A stretch of 64,000 nt of DNA from Xiphydria camelus (taxonomy: Eukaryota > Arthropoda > Insecta > Hymenoptera > Xiphydriidae). Under the pieces are notes generated by a model. The model was given only the letters and a program-made list of their open reading frames with translations, did not search any database and was not told the origin of the DNA. Of this stretch, positions 11,295 through 21,850 are shown piece after piece (position 1 is the first letter of the stretch; each line of letters starts with the position of its first letter). The stretch spans positions 10,092,822 through 10,156,821 of the forward strand of contig OY783193.1 of the NCBI GenBank assembly GCA_963678675.1, in the 5' to 3' direction. The position numbers and the translations under genes were made by a program.

Positions 11295-11735
11295 AAAAAG
11301 TTCTATATATTTTGTATACAATCTATATTAACCATATAAGAACTATATACAGATTTTTGAATATTTGTATATATAATCCATATATAGTTCTTTTATGGTT
11401 AATATAAAAATCGTATACCCGGGGAAAATATTCCATTTGAAATTACGATGACCGGACCATACCGACAATATGAAACATTCTACATAACTTCTCTGAATAA
11501 CTGCTCTGCAGATATATTTTTCTTTTAGATGCTACCATGCAATTTTACGATGCTAGCATCTAGGAAAAAATACGTTCATAGCAATTAGCGACAAAAGTTA
11601 TGCGGAATGTTTCATATTGTCAGCACGGTCCGGCCAAAAGATGCGTAATTTCAAATGAAATTTTTTTTCCGCGTATAATCCGTATATGACCAAAACCACA
11701 TATGGATTATACAGAAAATATATCGAATTTTTTTC
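11295..11735. mobile_element. AT-rich palindromic element K, copy 1 (split)
   Basis: The stretch is rich in ATATAT steps. It has facing motifs around ATTAACCATATAAGAACTAT and its reverse complement near 11380-11405. Right-hand sequence resumes after 11672 with TAATCCGTATATGACC and CCACATATGGATTATAC. The same vocabulary (ATATGGATTATA, TTCTATATGAACCATA) forms element K copy 2 at 63509-63770. The element at 11419-11672 is inserted in it. Confidence 0.6.
11419..11672. mobile_element. MITE with 60-bp inverted ends, nested in K
   Basis: The left arm reads CCCGGGGAAAATATTCC, then ATTTGAAATTACG and ACAATATGAAACATTC. The right arm is the reverse complement with scattered changes and ends TTTTTTTTCCGCG. 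TA flanks both sides. The loop contains a smaller palindrome around GATGCTA...TAGCATC. There is no coding frame. Confidence 0.75.
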
Positions 11736-12995
11736 CACCTGGATTTACTCCGAATTTTTACACCGAAGCTAAAGATGAACGCCCCTCGACTTGCTGCACT
11801 TCTTCGAGAAACAACAGATCCGTCGCTGCGCGCCCGCAGGCGTGCACCGCGCCGCGCCATCCCCCGCGCGTTGCAACGGCCTCGTAAATTTTCGCATACC
11901 TGGTGCGCGTCACGCGCTCACGAGAACCCGCGAACCCGATGAAAGGGCGTGCGGCGGTGGCGGGAAGGGTGGACGGCGGAAAGAGGGCGATCCAGCCTAG
12001 AACGAGAGAGAAACGCAGTTTGTCTTATCCGCCATCTCTCGCGCGAGCCAGCTTCGCCCCTGCTTTACGACTAATGGACTTACACCGCTAAATCACTGGA
12101 CAATGCTCGGCCGCGATCGCCCGAGATTTACGAGAGCGCTCCGCCGCGATACCGTTCGATATAAAACGCGGAGAGAAATTTGCCCCGCACGCGAAGAGCT
12201 GCCACCGCGTATCTTCACTCGTAGAGTGGTCCATTGAATTCGCGATTTCGTGACGGGGGGTTGGCCTTCGTTTAGGGATCGGAATTGTCGACTGCATCGA
12301 ATCGTTATTCGTTGAGAAATGTACACTTTTCTTTCAAAATTGAGACTTCACGGCATAATTGTGCGATACGAAGGATTAGATTAATTAATGACAGAATTCT
12401 AGATGATCCGCTGTGATTTGAAGTTGAGATATTTTTATTAACGACCAATTATAATCGTGTCTACGAATAAAGAACCTCATCAATTCATCATACAGGCTTT
12501 TATGTATCAGCGAATTATACGGCACGCTAAGGACTTCATGTACACTTCGCGAATACACGTACGTCGATCGCGCCGATCCCTAAACGCCTGAGCGCCCGGC
12601 GAGTCGACGAGCCGTCCGGAATCGACGCAGCAGTCGAGAGTGCAGCCCTCAGCGCGCGGCCGCGCGCCGTAAATCACGGGAAACGTAAATGGCGCTCGGA
12701 TAATATTTTCTTAACACCTCGTCAAGGGGTGGGACCGGCCGCATCCGCGGGCCAGTAAATCTGCCCGCAATTCCTCGCCATTACGCGGCCCCCAGGTGGG
12801 TGCAATACGCACGGGCGAAATATCTATGTATGTGAGGCCGTACGCGCGTATTCTACACGCGCAGCAGAGGGAGACGCGATGGGAAATGGAGAGAGAAACC
12901 GAATTCCAGGACGAGTCGAATTACAGGTGCGAAGGCGCGGAGGGTTTGTCGGATGGTCGGGATTTCAGCGGAGATTCGAACCCCTCGACGAGAAA
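11736..12995. other. Unassigned CpG-rich stretch
   Basis: About 11780-12260 and 12560-12970 are CpG-rich, with a more AT-rich segment between. Overlapping open frames show no domains or splice support. Confidence 0.45.
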
Positions 12996-12999
12996 TTAA

Positions 13000-13830
13000 A
13001 GTTCTTGGAATCGATCGCTCGATCATCCTGTCTTGTGTACTTTTTTGTACTGAACGCGAGAAGCATGGTTACTATAGGTTGATATCTCAAAGGAAACATA
13101 AGTTATCGGTGATTTTATGCACGAGGAAATTATTTTTTCCTCCGAAAATCGTCAATATCTCAGTTTCAACAAATCCGTGATTGTTTAAATTAGCGCGAAA
13201 AGAATACATCGGGTAGAATGGTCGAGAATTCGATTTTAAAAATTGAGATTTTCACAAAAAATTTTTGCCAGAGATTTAGCCAGAAATCGACATCCTTGGA
13301 ACAAATTGCTCGATCACCCTATCTGCTATATTTTTGCATGCTATATCGATCTCTCAGTAAGTAATCATTGATTTTATGTACAAGGAAATTATTTTTCCAC
13401 CAAAAATCATCGATACCTTGGCATTTCTTTACAATTTTCCCAATGAATCCATGATCTTCATAATTAACATGAAAAAATACATCTGCGGCGACCCGTCACG
13501 CTACGACGGCCTGCCGCCAGATGGCGCCAACCCTCTCGGCCTTCGACTCACGGCTCTCGGCTCTCGGTAGTGGTCCGACGACGGGCAGTCATTATATAAG
13601 AACGCAACTGCCCGTTTCTCACGGAGGACCATAGAGCGTCTAAGTCAGGAGTCGCGGCCTAGCCTTACTGACGAGTCCACAGGCCGACTCCAGGACGAAA
13701 CGCTCCGCCACGAGATGGCGAACTCACTCTTCGTTCGCTTTACATCTAATGGGATAGTCTGGAGTTCACTCTCAGAAATTTCAATTTTTGCGAAAATGTC
13801 AAGGGGTAGAGATTTCGACAAAAACGTTTG
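13000..13830. repeat. Repeat D, array 1 (with inserted solo LTR)
   Basis: Degenerate units of roughly 280 bp contain recurring phrases: GGTCGAGAATTCGATT, then GATTTTTGCGAAAA, GATTTTATGCACGAGGAAAT, CGAAAATCGTCAATATCTCA and AATCCGTGATTTTC. At least two units are present, and the second is interrupted by the LTR at 13484-13742. Related arrays lie at 21190-21850 and 61640-62240. The units are strongly diverged and have no coding frame. Confidence 0.7.
13484..13742 (+). mobile_element. Solo LTR, copy 1 (259 bp, internally shortened)
   Basis: It begins TGCGGCGACCCGTCACGC and ends TTCGCTTTA, a decayed version of the TTCGCCACA end in the 42518 copy. CATC flanks both sides (13480-13483, 13743-13746). 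A TATATAAG box lies at 13593-13600, followed by a segment reading CTTACTGACGAGTCCACAGG that all three copies share. The interruption falls in the middle of a repeat D unit whose uninterrupted form is seen near 21500. No internal retroelement coding region adjoins it, hence a solo LTR. Confidence 0.82.
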
Positions 13831-13948
13831 ACTAAAACAATTACACGTTTCACGAAAGTTTCATTGAACTACGTTTGCTCTATCAACGTGATACATTCCT
13901 CCAGGGCATCGTGAAATTCTCGGCGTGATCCTCGAAAGGGTTACTTAT

Positions 13949-14077
13949 CACTTGTTCAAAGTAAATTCAAGGCTGGTTCAGCTTGAACTGCCGTTCTTGG
14001 TATAATTCGTGTCACACATAATATACCAAGAACGGCGGTTCAAACTGAACCAGCCTTGAACTTACATTGAACAAGTG
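13949..14077. repeat. Near-perfect palindrome Q1
   Basis: Arms of about 56 bp run CACTTGTTCAA, AAGGCTGGTTCAGCTTGAAC and CGTTCTTGGTATA, with the reverse complement ending GAACAAGTG. The loop is about 17 bp. It is followed by GGGCCTTAA. The same arm sequence recurs singly at 26598-26643, and a related palindrome is at 26386-26561. It would fold into a very stable hairpin and is probably a MITE. Confidence 0.8.
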
Positions 14078-14091
14078 GGCCTTAACCCAAA

Positions 14092-14139
14092 TGTACAATG
14101 TAAGTTCAGAGCCGGTTCAGCTTGAACTTACATTGTACA
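14092..14139. repeat. Small palindrome related to Q
   Basis: TGTACAATGTAAGTTCA faces TGAACTTACATTGTACA around a short loop that contains the GGTTCAGCTTGAAC motif of Q1. It is followed by CTGGGCCTTAG, a variant of the GGGCCTTAA next to Q1, so it appears to be a second, smaller derivative beside the first. Confidence 0.75.
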
Positions 14140-14730
14140 ACTGGGCCTTAGACGCACAAACGGGGACTTCTCACGGAAGGGTTAGCGCGGTCGCATCGTT
14201 ATACCGCCGCTTATCCGTCGAGTTAACGACGCTTCGGGTTGCTTTCGCCCTCGTACGTCCAGTCGATCCCGGATGCTCGTCAATCCCGACCGCGGCACGC
14301 GGCCGCTGTGCGGGTATCCTACTTTGAAAATCGCATTCGATCTAATCATTTGGTGAAGGTTCGGTGCCTTACTCGTACAGTGCAATACGGTACCTGAGGT
14401 TAATAGAACTATAATTCCGCGAGGGATCCTCGTGGAACGACTATAAATATTTAGAGGCTGTTGTGGAAGGTTATAGGGTCCGGCGTAGTTCAAGGCGCTT
14501 CGAAAGTATCTGCGTGGAACTGCAACGGATCCGGATTCGAGAGGTACGAATTATACGCTACTTGCCATTGCCTACTTACGGCGTCGGTTCATCGACGACT
14601 CGCGGATGCACCTACGTAGGTACTTTACCCGCCGTGCGGCGGAAGGTCAAGGAGCCGGATGCAGGCGTTACGTCATCTAATCGTGAGACGAGAGTCGATT
14701 GTCGTGAACGCGAATGGATCTACGATTCTA
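14140..14730. other. Unassigned CpG-rich stretch
   Basis: Moderately CpG-rich DNA with short open frames of no recognisable character. Confidence 0.45.
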
Positions 14731-15001
14731 CGCTGAGAAAAGTATTTTGGTCCATTTAACCAAAATACTGGAGATGATGATCAAACCGTTTGAAGAAATA
14801 TGGGTCCTCCATGTGTTTGGTCAGACTGACCACTTTTTGGTTAGACTAACTAAACGTTTGGTTGGAATAACTAAATATTTGGTTAGAATAATTTGTTATT
14901 TGGTTCAACTGTGATGAGTATAAAATATATTTTGATCAGAATCACTAAACGTGCTTAATCAGATGCATTTTGTCACTTTAGCCTAATTATTTTCCTCGGT
15001 A
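14731..15001 (+). mobile_element. MITE family A, copy 6
   Basis: The start CGCTGAGAAAAGTATTTTGG follows TA. Family landmarks come in order: CTGGAGATGATGATCAAACC, GTCCTCCATGTGTTTGG and three GGTTAGAATAACTAAA-type repeats. The end is AATTATTTTCCTCGGTA. At 271 bp it is full length. Confidence 0.87.
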
Positions 15002-15645
15002 TCTGCAGAATCGTTTTAGAAACTGAACATAATTCTTGGGATGGCGATTAACGAAATTCCAGTGCAGTAGCATTTACACCAGGCCAGATTGCGATCGATG
15101 AATCAACGAGGAAGAAGAAAAAGAAGAAGAACCTGAGGATATCGCAGGTGCCCTCCCACTTCACACAAAAGCCCCTCTCGAATTTCGTATCACCTCGTCC
15201 CATCCTCCTCCGAGGGGCGAACGCTCCTCTCTTCGAGCCGCATTGTACGAGGACCCCGAGGAAGTGGCTAATTAAATTATTTCGGGCATTGAAATCGCCG
15301 ACGAAGAATCTATCGGTTGCCTCTCGAAAGGGGGAGCGGGGGAGAGATTTTCGGGGGCCCGTCACCACTTCGGCCTCCTTCGAGAGGGCCATTGTACCGC
15401 GCGCGGGTTCGTCTCTTCGCGCCGCTCACCTCTCCAATTATCCGGGCCAAGCCGCGGTGTCGGAGGTGAGCAGGCAGGATTATACTTTCCTTCGGCTTCC
15501 GCTGCTAATAGCTGACATGTCGGTTGGGCAGGTAGAGATATGCGATGAAGGCAAGTGCATCGATCGGATCGATGCGTGTATAATACGTCAGAAAAGTAGC
15601 ATAGGATCAGAAGGGTTACTAGATTTTATTTCATTATTTTGAAGT
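15002..15645. other. Unassigned stretch
   Basis: GAA-rich near 15108-15132, then CpG-rich. The open frame at 15148-15642 has no recognisable domain, and its composition is what GC-rich DNA produces by chance. Confidence 0.45.
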
Positions 15646-16109
15646 ACCCTGTAATAAAATTTGTATTAAATTTAATACAATTGTGTATAAAGCTTTTATC
15701 CAATACGTGATTATGCTCCATTATGAAATTTATAAGGGCAATTTCATAAGAAAATATATTAATTTTCATAATTACACTGAGAAAACTGTTTATTTGTAGT
15801 TAGTAAATGTTTGTTCGAATATGACGTTTTATTGAATGAGGTAAATATTCGTTAACTATTACGATATTTATTTAGCATAATCAGATCCTCAGAGGCAACC
15901 ATTTCAATAAAATAAACATTTTAATACTATCCATATATTTTCTCGGCTCAACGAAATATTTATTTCGTCGTATTTCAAATAACGTTTATTAACTATTAAT
16001 AAACTGTCTTCTCGATGTATGGAGTACCTATATTAATTTTCATAATCACGTATTGGAAAAAAGCTTTATGTAATTGTACTTATATTAAAAATACAAATTT
16101 TTTTTAGTG
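15646..16109. mobile_element. Foldback element with a B MITE in its loop
   Basis: The left arm (15646-15722) contains TTGTATTAAATTTAATACAA and AAAGCTTTTATCCAATACGT. The right arm (about 16035-16109) contains ACGTATTGGAAAAAAGCTTT and AAAAATACAAATTTTTTT in reverse. The stretch between includes AATTTTCATAAT on both sides of the B copy at 15775-16017. Arm similarity is about 75-80 percent, so this element is older than its insert. Confidence 0.68.
15775..16017 (+). mobile_element. MITE family B, copy 1
   Basis: The termini are CACTGAGAAAACTGTTTATT and AATAAACTGTCTTCTCGATG, flanked by TA on both sides. The interior follows the family: TTTGTTCGAATATGACG, ATTGAATGAGGTAAATATTC, GAGGCAACCATTTCAAT, CGAAATATTTATTTCG. 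It is 243 bp and has no coding frame. Confidence 0.88.
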
Positions 16110-17062
16110 TCCGGATAGATAATTATCACACGAAGATTTTCCGAATTGCCTTCACGGTCGACTAGCATTTCAAAAGAAAGAACCCGAAGAAGAACGAGTC
16201 AACGACGTCGAGTACATAATTTAGTAATTCCCTGAGAACAGCCTCAACTAGAGAAAGGTGTCTACTATCCGTCTACAACGATTAGGTGCCTATGAGCGAC
16301 TCGTACAACGCTCGTTAACTCGTTCCGCAGTCGCCTGTCTGTATCCGGGTTGAAGGAAAAACACACCTACCAAAAAAAATGGCCGCTGGAATTAACACAA
16401 ACGAGCGAAAGAACCGACGTATAGACGTCGTCGGGAACGAAAAGTCCTCGGCGCACGGTTATTAATACGACTTTAAACGAGTCGTCGAGCCGCGAACGAC
16501 AGCGCGAGAACAGAGACATATCGGTTCGTAATGTTATAATTAAACGCGTGATACGGGCGCGACCGACAAAAACGCCGTGAAATTACCGGGTGTCGCGCGT
16601 TTGAACGCGCGACGAAACTCCGGGTTAGGCGCCTAACTCTCTATCGCGACGGGCAATAAAGCGAGGTTGATAAATGCGGGCCGGGGCCTCGGGTTTGTCA
16701 ATGAGGGGCTCGCTATTAATGCGTTATTAATGTCACGCCGAATTATAGAGTGTGACCTCTCTCTCGGCTTTTTCTCCTTCTCTCGCTTTCCCGGTCTCCC
16801 ACCTTCGCGTTCAGTCACCTTCTCGTTCCGTGCCGTCGCTCGACTCGATGACGCAGAAGGAGGGCGGAAGGCGCAGAGGATGAAAGAGAGACGGCGGAGG
16901 TGGAGAGCGTCGGGATGGGATTACGGAATCGCGGGAGGAGGAGGTGTTTGTCGAGACAGGGTAACACCGGGGTAATAACACCTCCCGTCTTTCTGTTCAC
17001 TTCATTTTCAAGGGAACGGACTGCGACGTCTTTCCCTTCGCGTTGCTGCGAAGGCGTTAATC
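16110..17062. other. Unassigned stretch
   Basis: CpG-containing, moderately GC-rich. Overlapping frames near 16633-17000 have no domains. No repeats were seen. Confidence 0.45.
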
Positions 17063-17318
17063 GCGGAAAGACGGATACCAGTAAATTTTACTGTATTTAC
17101 AATGAAAGTGATACGTATGAGGGTTTTCGGATGGTCCTACTGTGCTGAAGAACAATTTTTTCCTTAGAAACTAGTAAATTGCAATGTAAACCGTCAAGAT
17201 TTAATATTTTCGAAAAGAAACATTTCTGTATCGCACTGTGAAAACATCTAAAAATCCTCACGTGTTCCACTTTTATTGTAAATACAGTAAAACTTACTCG
17301 CGTGTCGGTTTTTCCGTA
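17063..17318. mobile_element. MITE-like element AA with 55-bp inverted ends
   Basis: The left arm starts GCGGAAAGACGGATACC and runs through TTTTACTGTATTTACAATGA and GATACGTATGAGG. The right arm is the reverse complement with scattered changes and ends CGTGTCGGTTTTTCCGT. The interior is AT-rich and non-coding. No second copy was found in the window. Confidence 0.68.
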
Positions 17319-18015
17319 ATGGGTTGTCAAAAGCGAAATGTGACGTCGAAACTTTCGAATGCAAATAGGTATAACTCACATTTGGATGACATTTTTTTTA
17401 CATTTTTGAATGGCACGACTAACGCGCTACTTGTATAATTATCAGATTATCACGTATTACTTAAAATTCTTTGAAATTCGGTAAATTTACAAATTAACGA
17501 AGCGAATTAATTCGCTTTTATCGGAATGATATTCCACCTTGACAAATTTGATCGAACATCGCAAAATATTATAGAATAATGCCAAGAAAACAGAATAGTT
17601 GTAAAAACTCCCTTAAAGATTTTGAACATTTTCATATGTCTGAAAGAACGAGGCGAGAGTGCTGAAGGATGGAGAAGAGGTAGAAGAGGTGGTAAGGCGG
17701 GAGTGAGATCGGATTGATACCATTCGGATGTGTGTCCAGAGCGGCGCCTTCTTCTGGCTACCGGGCGGCGTAGCGGTCATCAGCGATAAAAGGTGATGAA
17801 GAAGACGAGGAGGATCGCGACTGGTTACGTCCCTCGGCAACCGCTGCACTTCTATATACTCGCAGCCAGTGACTTTTGACTTTGCGGCTTCCGACCATTA
17901 AGCGCGGATAACATCTCTGACCCATCCTCCTCCGCGTAGCTTTCCTTCTTCTCTTTCGATACTCCGATCGCGATACGTCGTTTCTTTCTGACTTTTTTGC
18001 GGCGATCCGTCGCTG
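17319..18015. other. Unassigned stretch
   Basis: AT-rich to about 17640, then mixed composition. Short open frames on both strands overlap and lack motifs. Confidence 0.45.
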
Positions 18016-18205
18016 CACCTAGAAAAATAATTAGATTAAAATAACCAAACGCAACTAGTTAAATGCGTTTAGTTACTGCAATCAAAATACTGGTCAGTTG
18101 AACTGATTATTTAGTTATTCTAACTAAAAAGAGGTCAGTTTAACCAAACAGATTGGTCATTGTCTCCAAGATTTTGATTAAATTGACCAAATTTTTTTCT
18201 CAGCT
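18016..18205 (-). mobile_element. MITE family A, copy 7 (internally deleted)
   Basis: It begins CACCTAGAAAAATAATTAG and ends AATTTTTTTCTCAGCT, with TG on both sides. It carries reversed family landmarks (CTGGTCAGTTGAAC, ATTGTCTCCAAGATTTTGAT) but lacks the middle section, giving 190 bp. Confidence 0.83.
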
Positions 18206-18853
18206 TGGATCTACAATGATGCAATGGCAAGATGATCGATTTTTCGAAAGTTTCGCAGGTTCTAATAAGACTTTAACGTTCGGTTGTCTGGTGGGACGAA
18301 GAACGATCTTAAGGATCTGTCGCGCGGTCTGGGAGACGGAAAAGCGATCCTCCGTGGAATTCCTCCGATGACCCGATTCTGACCTCGAGGCGCCAGGATT
18401 CGTTCTCGCCATTAGCGTGATCGATGGACCGTTCGTCCTGTTTGTTTATCCATCTTCTTGCCGCGGGTAATGCAAGACGCGATGATCCTTGAGGAAATGG
18501 TCCATGCGGTCCGACCCCGAAGACTAATTAGTCTTCTGGTTCCTATTGTTCTTCGGCTGTCGTGAAAAAGCCGATTCCCGATCCGTCGAAACGTGGACGC
18601 GCGCGAATAATGATGAATTTTCTCGGAGAGGAGAATCGGAGGGAGAGAATTTAAGGAAAATCGAAAGAAGAGAGAGATAAAGAGGGTGAAAAATTTTGGA
18701 TAATATCTATATTACTCGTAGGTATCGAAATTCGGTGCACCTGCTTCGTTAAATTTCGACCACTTCAATTATCGAGGGCGCCTGGAACCTGGAAAAATAA
18801 TAAACATCTGCTCGTAGCCGTGGAAGGGGAAATATCATCTCAAGAATTGTGAA
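18206..18853. other. Unassigned stretch
   Basis: Mixed composition. It contains a perfect 18-bp palindrome GAAGACTAATTAGTCTTC near 18520. No coding signal was seen. Confidence 0.45.
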
Positions 18854-18991
18854 CACGGAAAAAAAACAGCAATTTTTACTGCTTCATCCAGTAACGCTAA
18901 AACTCGAGCTCATTTTTATAAAATTTGTAGAGAGGAGACATTTCTATTTATTATTGCATGAAGCAGTAAAAATTGTTGCCTTTTTTCCGTG
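18854..18991. mobile_element. MITE family M (complete, 138 bp)
   Basis: The ends CACGGAAAAAAAACAGC and GCCTTTTTTCCGTG sit at the edges of 35-bp arms that include AATTTTTACTGCTTCAT and its reverse complement. AA flanks both sides. This copy helps show that the 2-bp duplication is not restricted to TA. Confidence 0.85.
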
Positions 18992-19740
18992 AAGAAAGCT
19001 AAAGGACCTTCCAATCGATAAAAGCAAATGCACATGTCGTTTAATTCTATAAGTAAAACCTTCTTCACTAGAATAAAAACCGAATCATTATCGATCTACG
19101 GTTACTTAAATCGAACGTCTATTACTCTTTTTCTTATGTACCTCGTACGGAGTGGAAGACGCAAAGCAGGGACCGTGAAGCGCGCAGCTTCTCGCGCCGG
19201 AGAGAATCGTGTAATGAGTTGGAACGGGCCTGGCGCCGGTGGCTTCGTCACGGCCTTATTTCGTTAACGCTGTGCTTTGGCTCGTCGGTCCCCTCCTCCG
19301 TTCTTCCGTGTACCTCGACAGTTCGACTTTCTCACTTCAATCTCCGCATGTAGGGATCGATTTTAAAATAAGACTACAGAAGGCTGCGGTTCTCTCGAAA
19401 CACGCGTGAAGAATAATGGAAGTTCCACGACACGGAAGATGTACTGTTACTCGTCCGATGGAAGCCCGATCGAGATTTCTCGCACGCGTCGGAGGGTCGT
19501 CCAACGGAAGAAGAAGAACAAGAGGAAGCTTTATTATGGTACTAGGACGGGCCCTCTAAATGTCTGTACAGTAGAAAAGATACAGCAGTAAAATTAACAA
19601 AAACAATTGAAATAACGCAATAACAAAGATAAACTTAAGAATAATAAGCGCAGTGAAAGAAGTAAAGACACACACACGGAGTGCGGATATCAGCGAGCAG
19701 AGTTCTACGTGACTTGTACAAGATCTTGTACACTTTTCTA
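18992..19740. other. Unassigned stretch
   Basis: Mixed composition with no convincing coding frame or repeat. It ends directly at the Helitron 5' end at 19741. Confidence 0.45.
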
Positions 19741-20335
19741 TCTATACATATAAAAAAAACATGTCCTGACTGATTCATTAACGTCGAGCCGAAGCCGTTG
19801 AAGATAGTTATATGAAATTTTTTGACAGTAGGCTTCTTTTGTGACGTAAGCTCCCACTAAGAAAGGATTTTACGAAATTCTTCTGAGGTGGTAAAGTATA
19901 GGGGATGTAAGTTCACTGAGAAAAATGACTTGGTTAATTTAACCAAAATTCTGGAGATGATGGCCAAATCATTTGGTGAAATATGTATCTTCCATCTGTT
20001 TGGTTGAACTGACTTTTTTGATTAGAATAACGAAACGTTTGGTTTGAATAACTAAACATTTGGTTAGAATAACTGAATATTTGGTTTAACTGAGCAGTAT
20101 TTTGGTTAGAATAACTAAGTATTTTTAACTAGATGCGTTTTGCAATCTTAACCTAATAATTTTTGTTCCGTGTTTCTATGAAAACCCGTCATTTTTGAAG
20201 TTTGATCCATGAAAATTGGTATTTGGCCTTTTGGTTAGAAATTAGGAAAGACGTGTCACAGGATTTTTAGAGATTTATAGAGGATGAGATTATTTCGACA
20301 TCTACGCGAACGAAATCGCAGGCGGAAAAAGTTAG
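19741..20335 (+). mobile_element. Helitron-like element, copy 1 (split by an A MITE)
   Basis: It starts TCTATACATATAAAA and ends in a GC-rich segment (CGCGAACGAAATCGCAGGCGG) followed by a TTAG-type terminus. The preceding base is A and the following base is T, as expected for Helitron insertion between A and T. Internal phrases (GACTGATTCATTAACG, TTGTGACGTAAGC, ACGAAATTCTTC) match the pair at 39016-39639. The element at 19914-20172 is inserted in it. It is non-autonomous, with no Rep/helicase frame. Confidence 0.72.
19914..20172 (+). mobile_element. MITE family A, copy 8 (inside Helitron)
   Basis: CACTGAGAAAAATGACTTGG begins the 259-bp copy and TTTTTGTTCCGTG ends it. TT flanks both sides. 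The homologous uninterrupted Helitron sequence near 39200 (GATGTAAGTTTGTATGAAAA) serves as an empty site and agrees with a 2-bp duplication. Confidence 0.9.
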
Positions 20336-20902
20336 TAAGTACTATCATACGCTGGCTTTATCGGACATCGTAATGTTATTAGATTACGGAGCCGGAGTCG
20401 AAGTTTCGGTCGGGCTTGGACACTGGAAGATGAGGGTCTGACTGCCGCTTCATTGTCGACCTCCTCTCTCGCCCCTCGCCAGGTCCTATAAAGGATAGCA
20501 TTAGTAATGGGTTTTAATTACTCCATAATGAGGCCGTGATTTAGCTGCCTCTGTCGGCGCTGAGATCAGAGGCACTATCGTCGTAGAAGATAAAGGGGAA
20601 AAAAAGGCCGTCGACCGTCGGAAAGGAGCGAGATGAAGGAGGTCGAGGAACAAAAGAAGAACAAGCGGATCCTGGAAGATAAAACGTGCTTACATAGGTA
20701 CGATGTGGACGTGGCAGTCACCTCTATACCTGGCACAGTTACCCGTTACATCGATCGACCATTGATATGAGCCTCTTCAAGTGAGAAGTGGTTATAAGAT
20801 CTGCTAATTTTCCCGGTCGTTCACCGATTTCGCGTTGGCATCCATCGAAACCTGTTCTCTTCGTATAGGAGCTCCTCACTTGTTTCGCTTAAAATAGTTA
20901 TT
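20336..20902. other. Unassigned stretch
   Basis: Mixed composition with no coding signal or repeat partner. Confidence 0.45.
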
Positions 20903-21015
20903 TTCGTTATTAGGGCGTGAAGCGCTGTTTCTAACGAGTGTGAAGTTTGCCGCACGAGCGAAGCGAGTACGGCAATCACACTCGTTAGAACGGCGCGAAA
21001 CAACCGAATAACGAA
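20903..21015. repeat. Hairpin-forming palindrome
   Basis: TTCTAACGAGTGTGA and GCCG face CGGCAATCACACTCGTTAGAA across a short loop GAGCGAAGCGAG. The flanks extend the pairing with TTCGTTATT and AATAACGAA. It lies next to the TA-flanked element at 21021 and resembles a foldback MITE. A hairpin RNA is an alternative that the sequence alone cannot exclude. Confidence 0.72.
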
Positions 21016-21020
21016 TTCTA

Positions 21021-21181
21021 TTTTTTGTCACTAAGTGTCAAATACGAGGTTGACGATTTCACGCACTGCGCAGGTTATTTCACGCACTGCGCAACTTTTC
21101 ACGAATTGGTGTGTGAAAGATGATTTCACATGCGTCGAGGACGCCTATGAAACCGAGTATTTGACACTGAGTGACAAAAAA
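21021..21181. mobile_element. MITE BB (161 bp, TA-flanked)
   Basis: The termini TTTTTTGTCACTAAGTGTC and GACACTGAGTGACAAAAAA form 28-30 bp inverted repeats with only two or three mismatches, between TA dinucleotides. Inside, TTTCACGCACTGCGCA occurs twice in tandem. It has no coding frame. Confidence 0.8.
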
Positions 21182-21189
21182 TATATCAA

Positions 21190-21850
21190 ACAGGGCGAAC
21201 GAACGATCGGTTCTAAAGATTTTGATTTTTGTGAAAAATTGAGAAAATTTCAGGGAAACCTACTCTTTGACATTTTGTTAAAAATCGAAATTTCTGGAAT
21301 CGGTCGCCTATCCGATGAATTTGTTCACGCTGATTACGAAAAGCATAGTTAGGTATTAGATCGATATTTCGAAGCAAGCATAAGATATCGGTGATTTTAT
21401 GTATGAAAAAATGTTTTTTTTTTCACTGATAATTGTAAATATCTCAATGTGTTCCATTGAGATTTCCTCAATAAACCCGTGATTTTCGAAATCTTCACAA
21501 AAAAGTACATCGAATAGGGCGGTCGAGAGTTCGATTCCAGAAATTTTGATTTTTGCGAAAATATTAAAATTTTTCGAATCGAAGTCTTCACCACCCTATC
21601 TGATGTATTTTTTCGTGCTGATTTCGAAAATCACAGATTTATCGAGGAAGTCTTAGGGAAACATTGAGATACTGATGATTTTTTAAAATGAATAAACAAT
21701 ATTTTTCTGCTTTAAATCACCAATTTTTTCATATTTCTTTTGAGATATGGACCTAATAATCATGACCTTCGTAATCGGCGCGAAGAAATACACAAGACAA
21801 TATACGAGCGATACGACAAGCCTATACGAGCGATCGATTCTACAAATTTT
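21190..21850. repeat. Repeat D, array 2
   Basis: It carries the same recurring phrases as the array at 13000: GTCGAGAGTTCGATTCC, GATTTTTGCGAAAA, GGTGATTTTATGTATGA and CCTCAATAAACCCGTGATT. Around 21495-21545 it shows the intact sequence equivalent to the site of the solo LTR at 13484. Confidence 0.7.

Noticed and set aside
12965..12985. tRNA-like T-loop motif (GATTCGAACCCC)
   Set aside because: No matching acceptor stem, D-arm or anticodon arm around it.
15148..15642. 164-codon plus-strand frame, with a GTGAGC donor-like site near 15465
   Set aside because: No acceptor, no domain, and codon use does not stand out from the surroundings.
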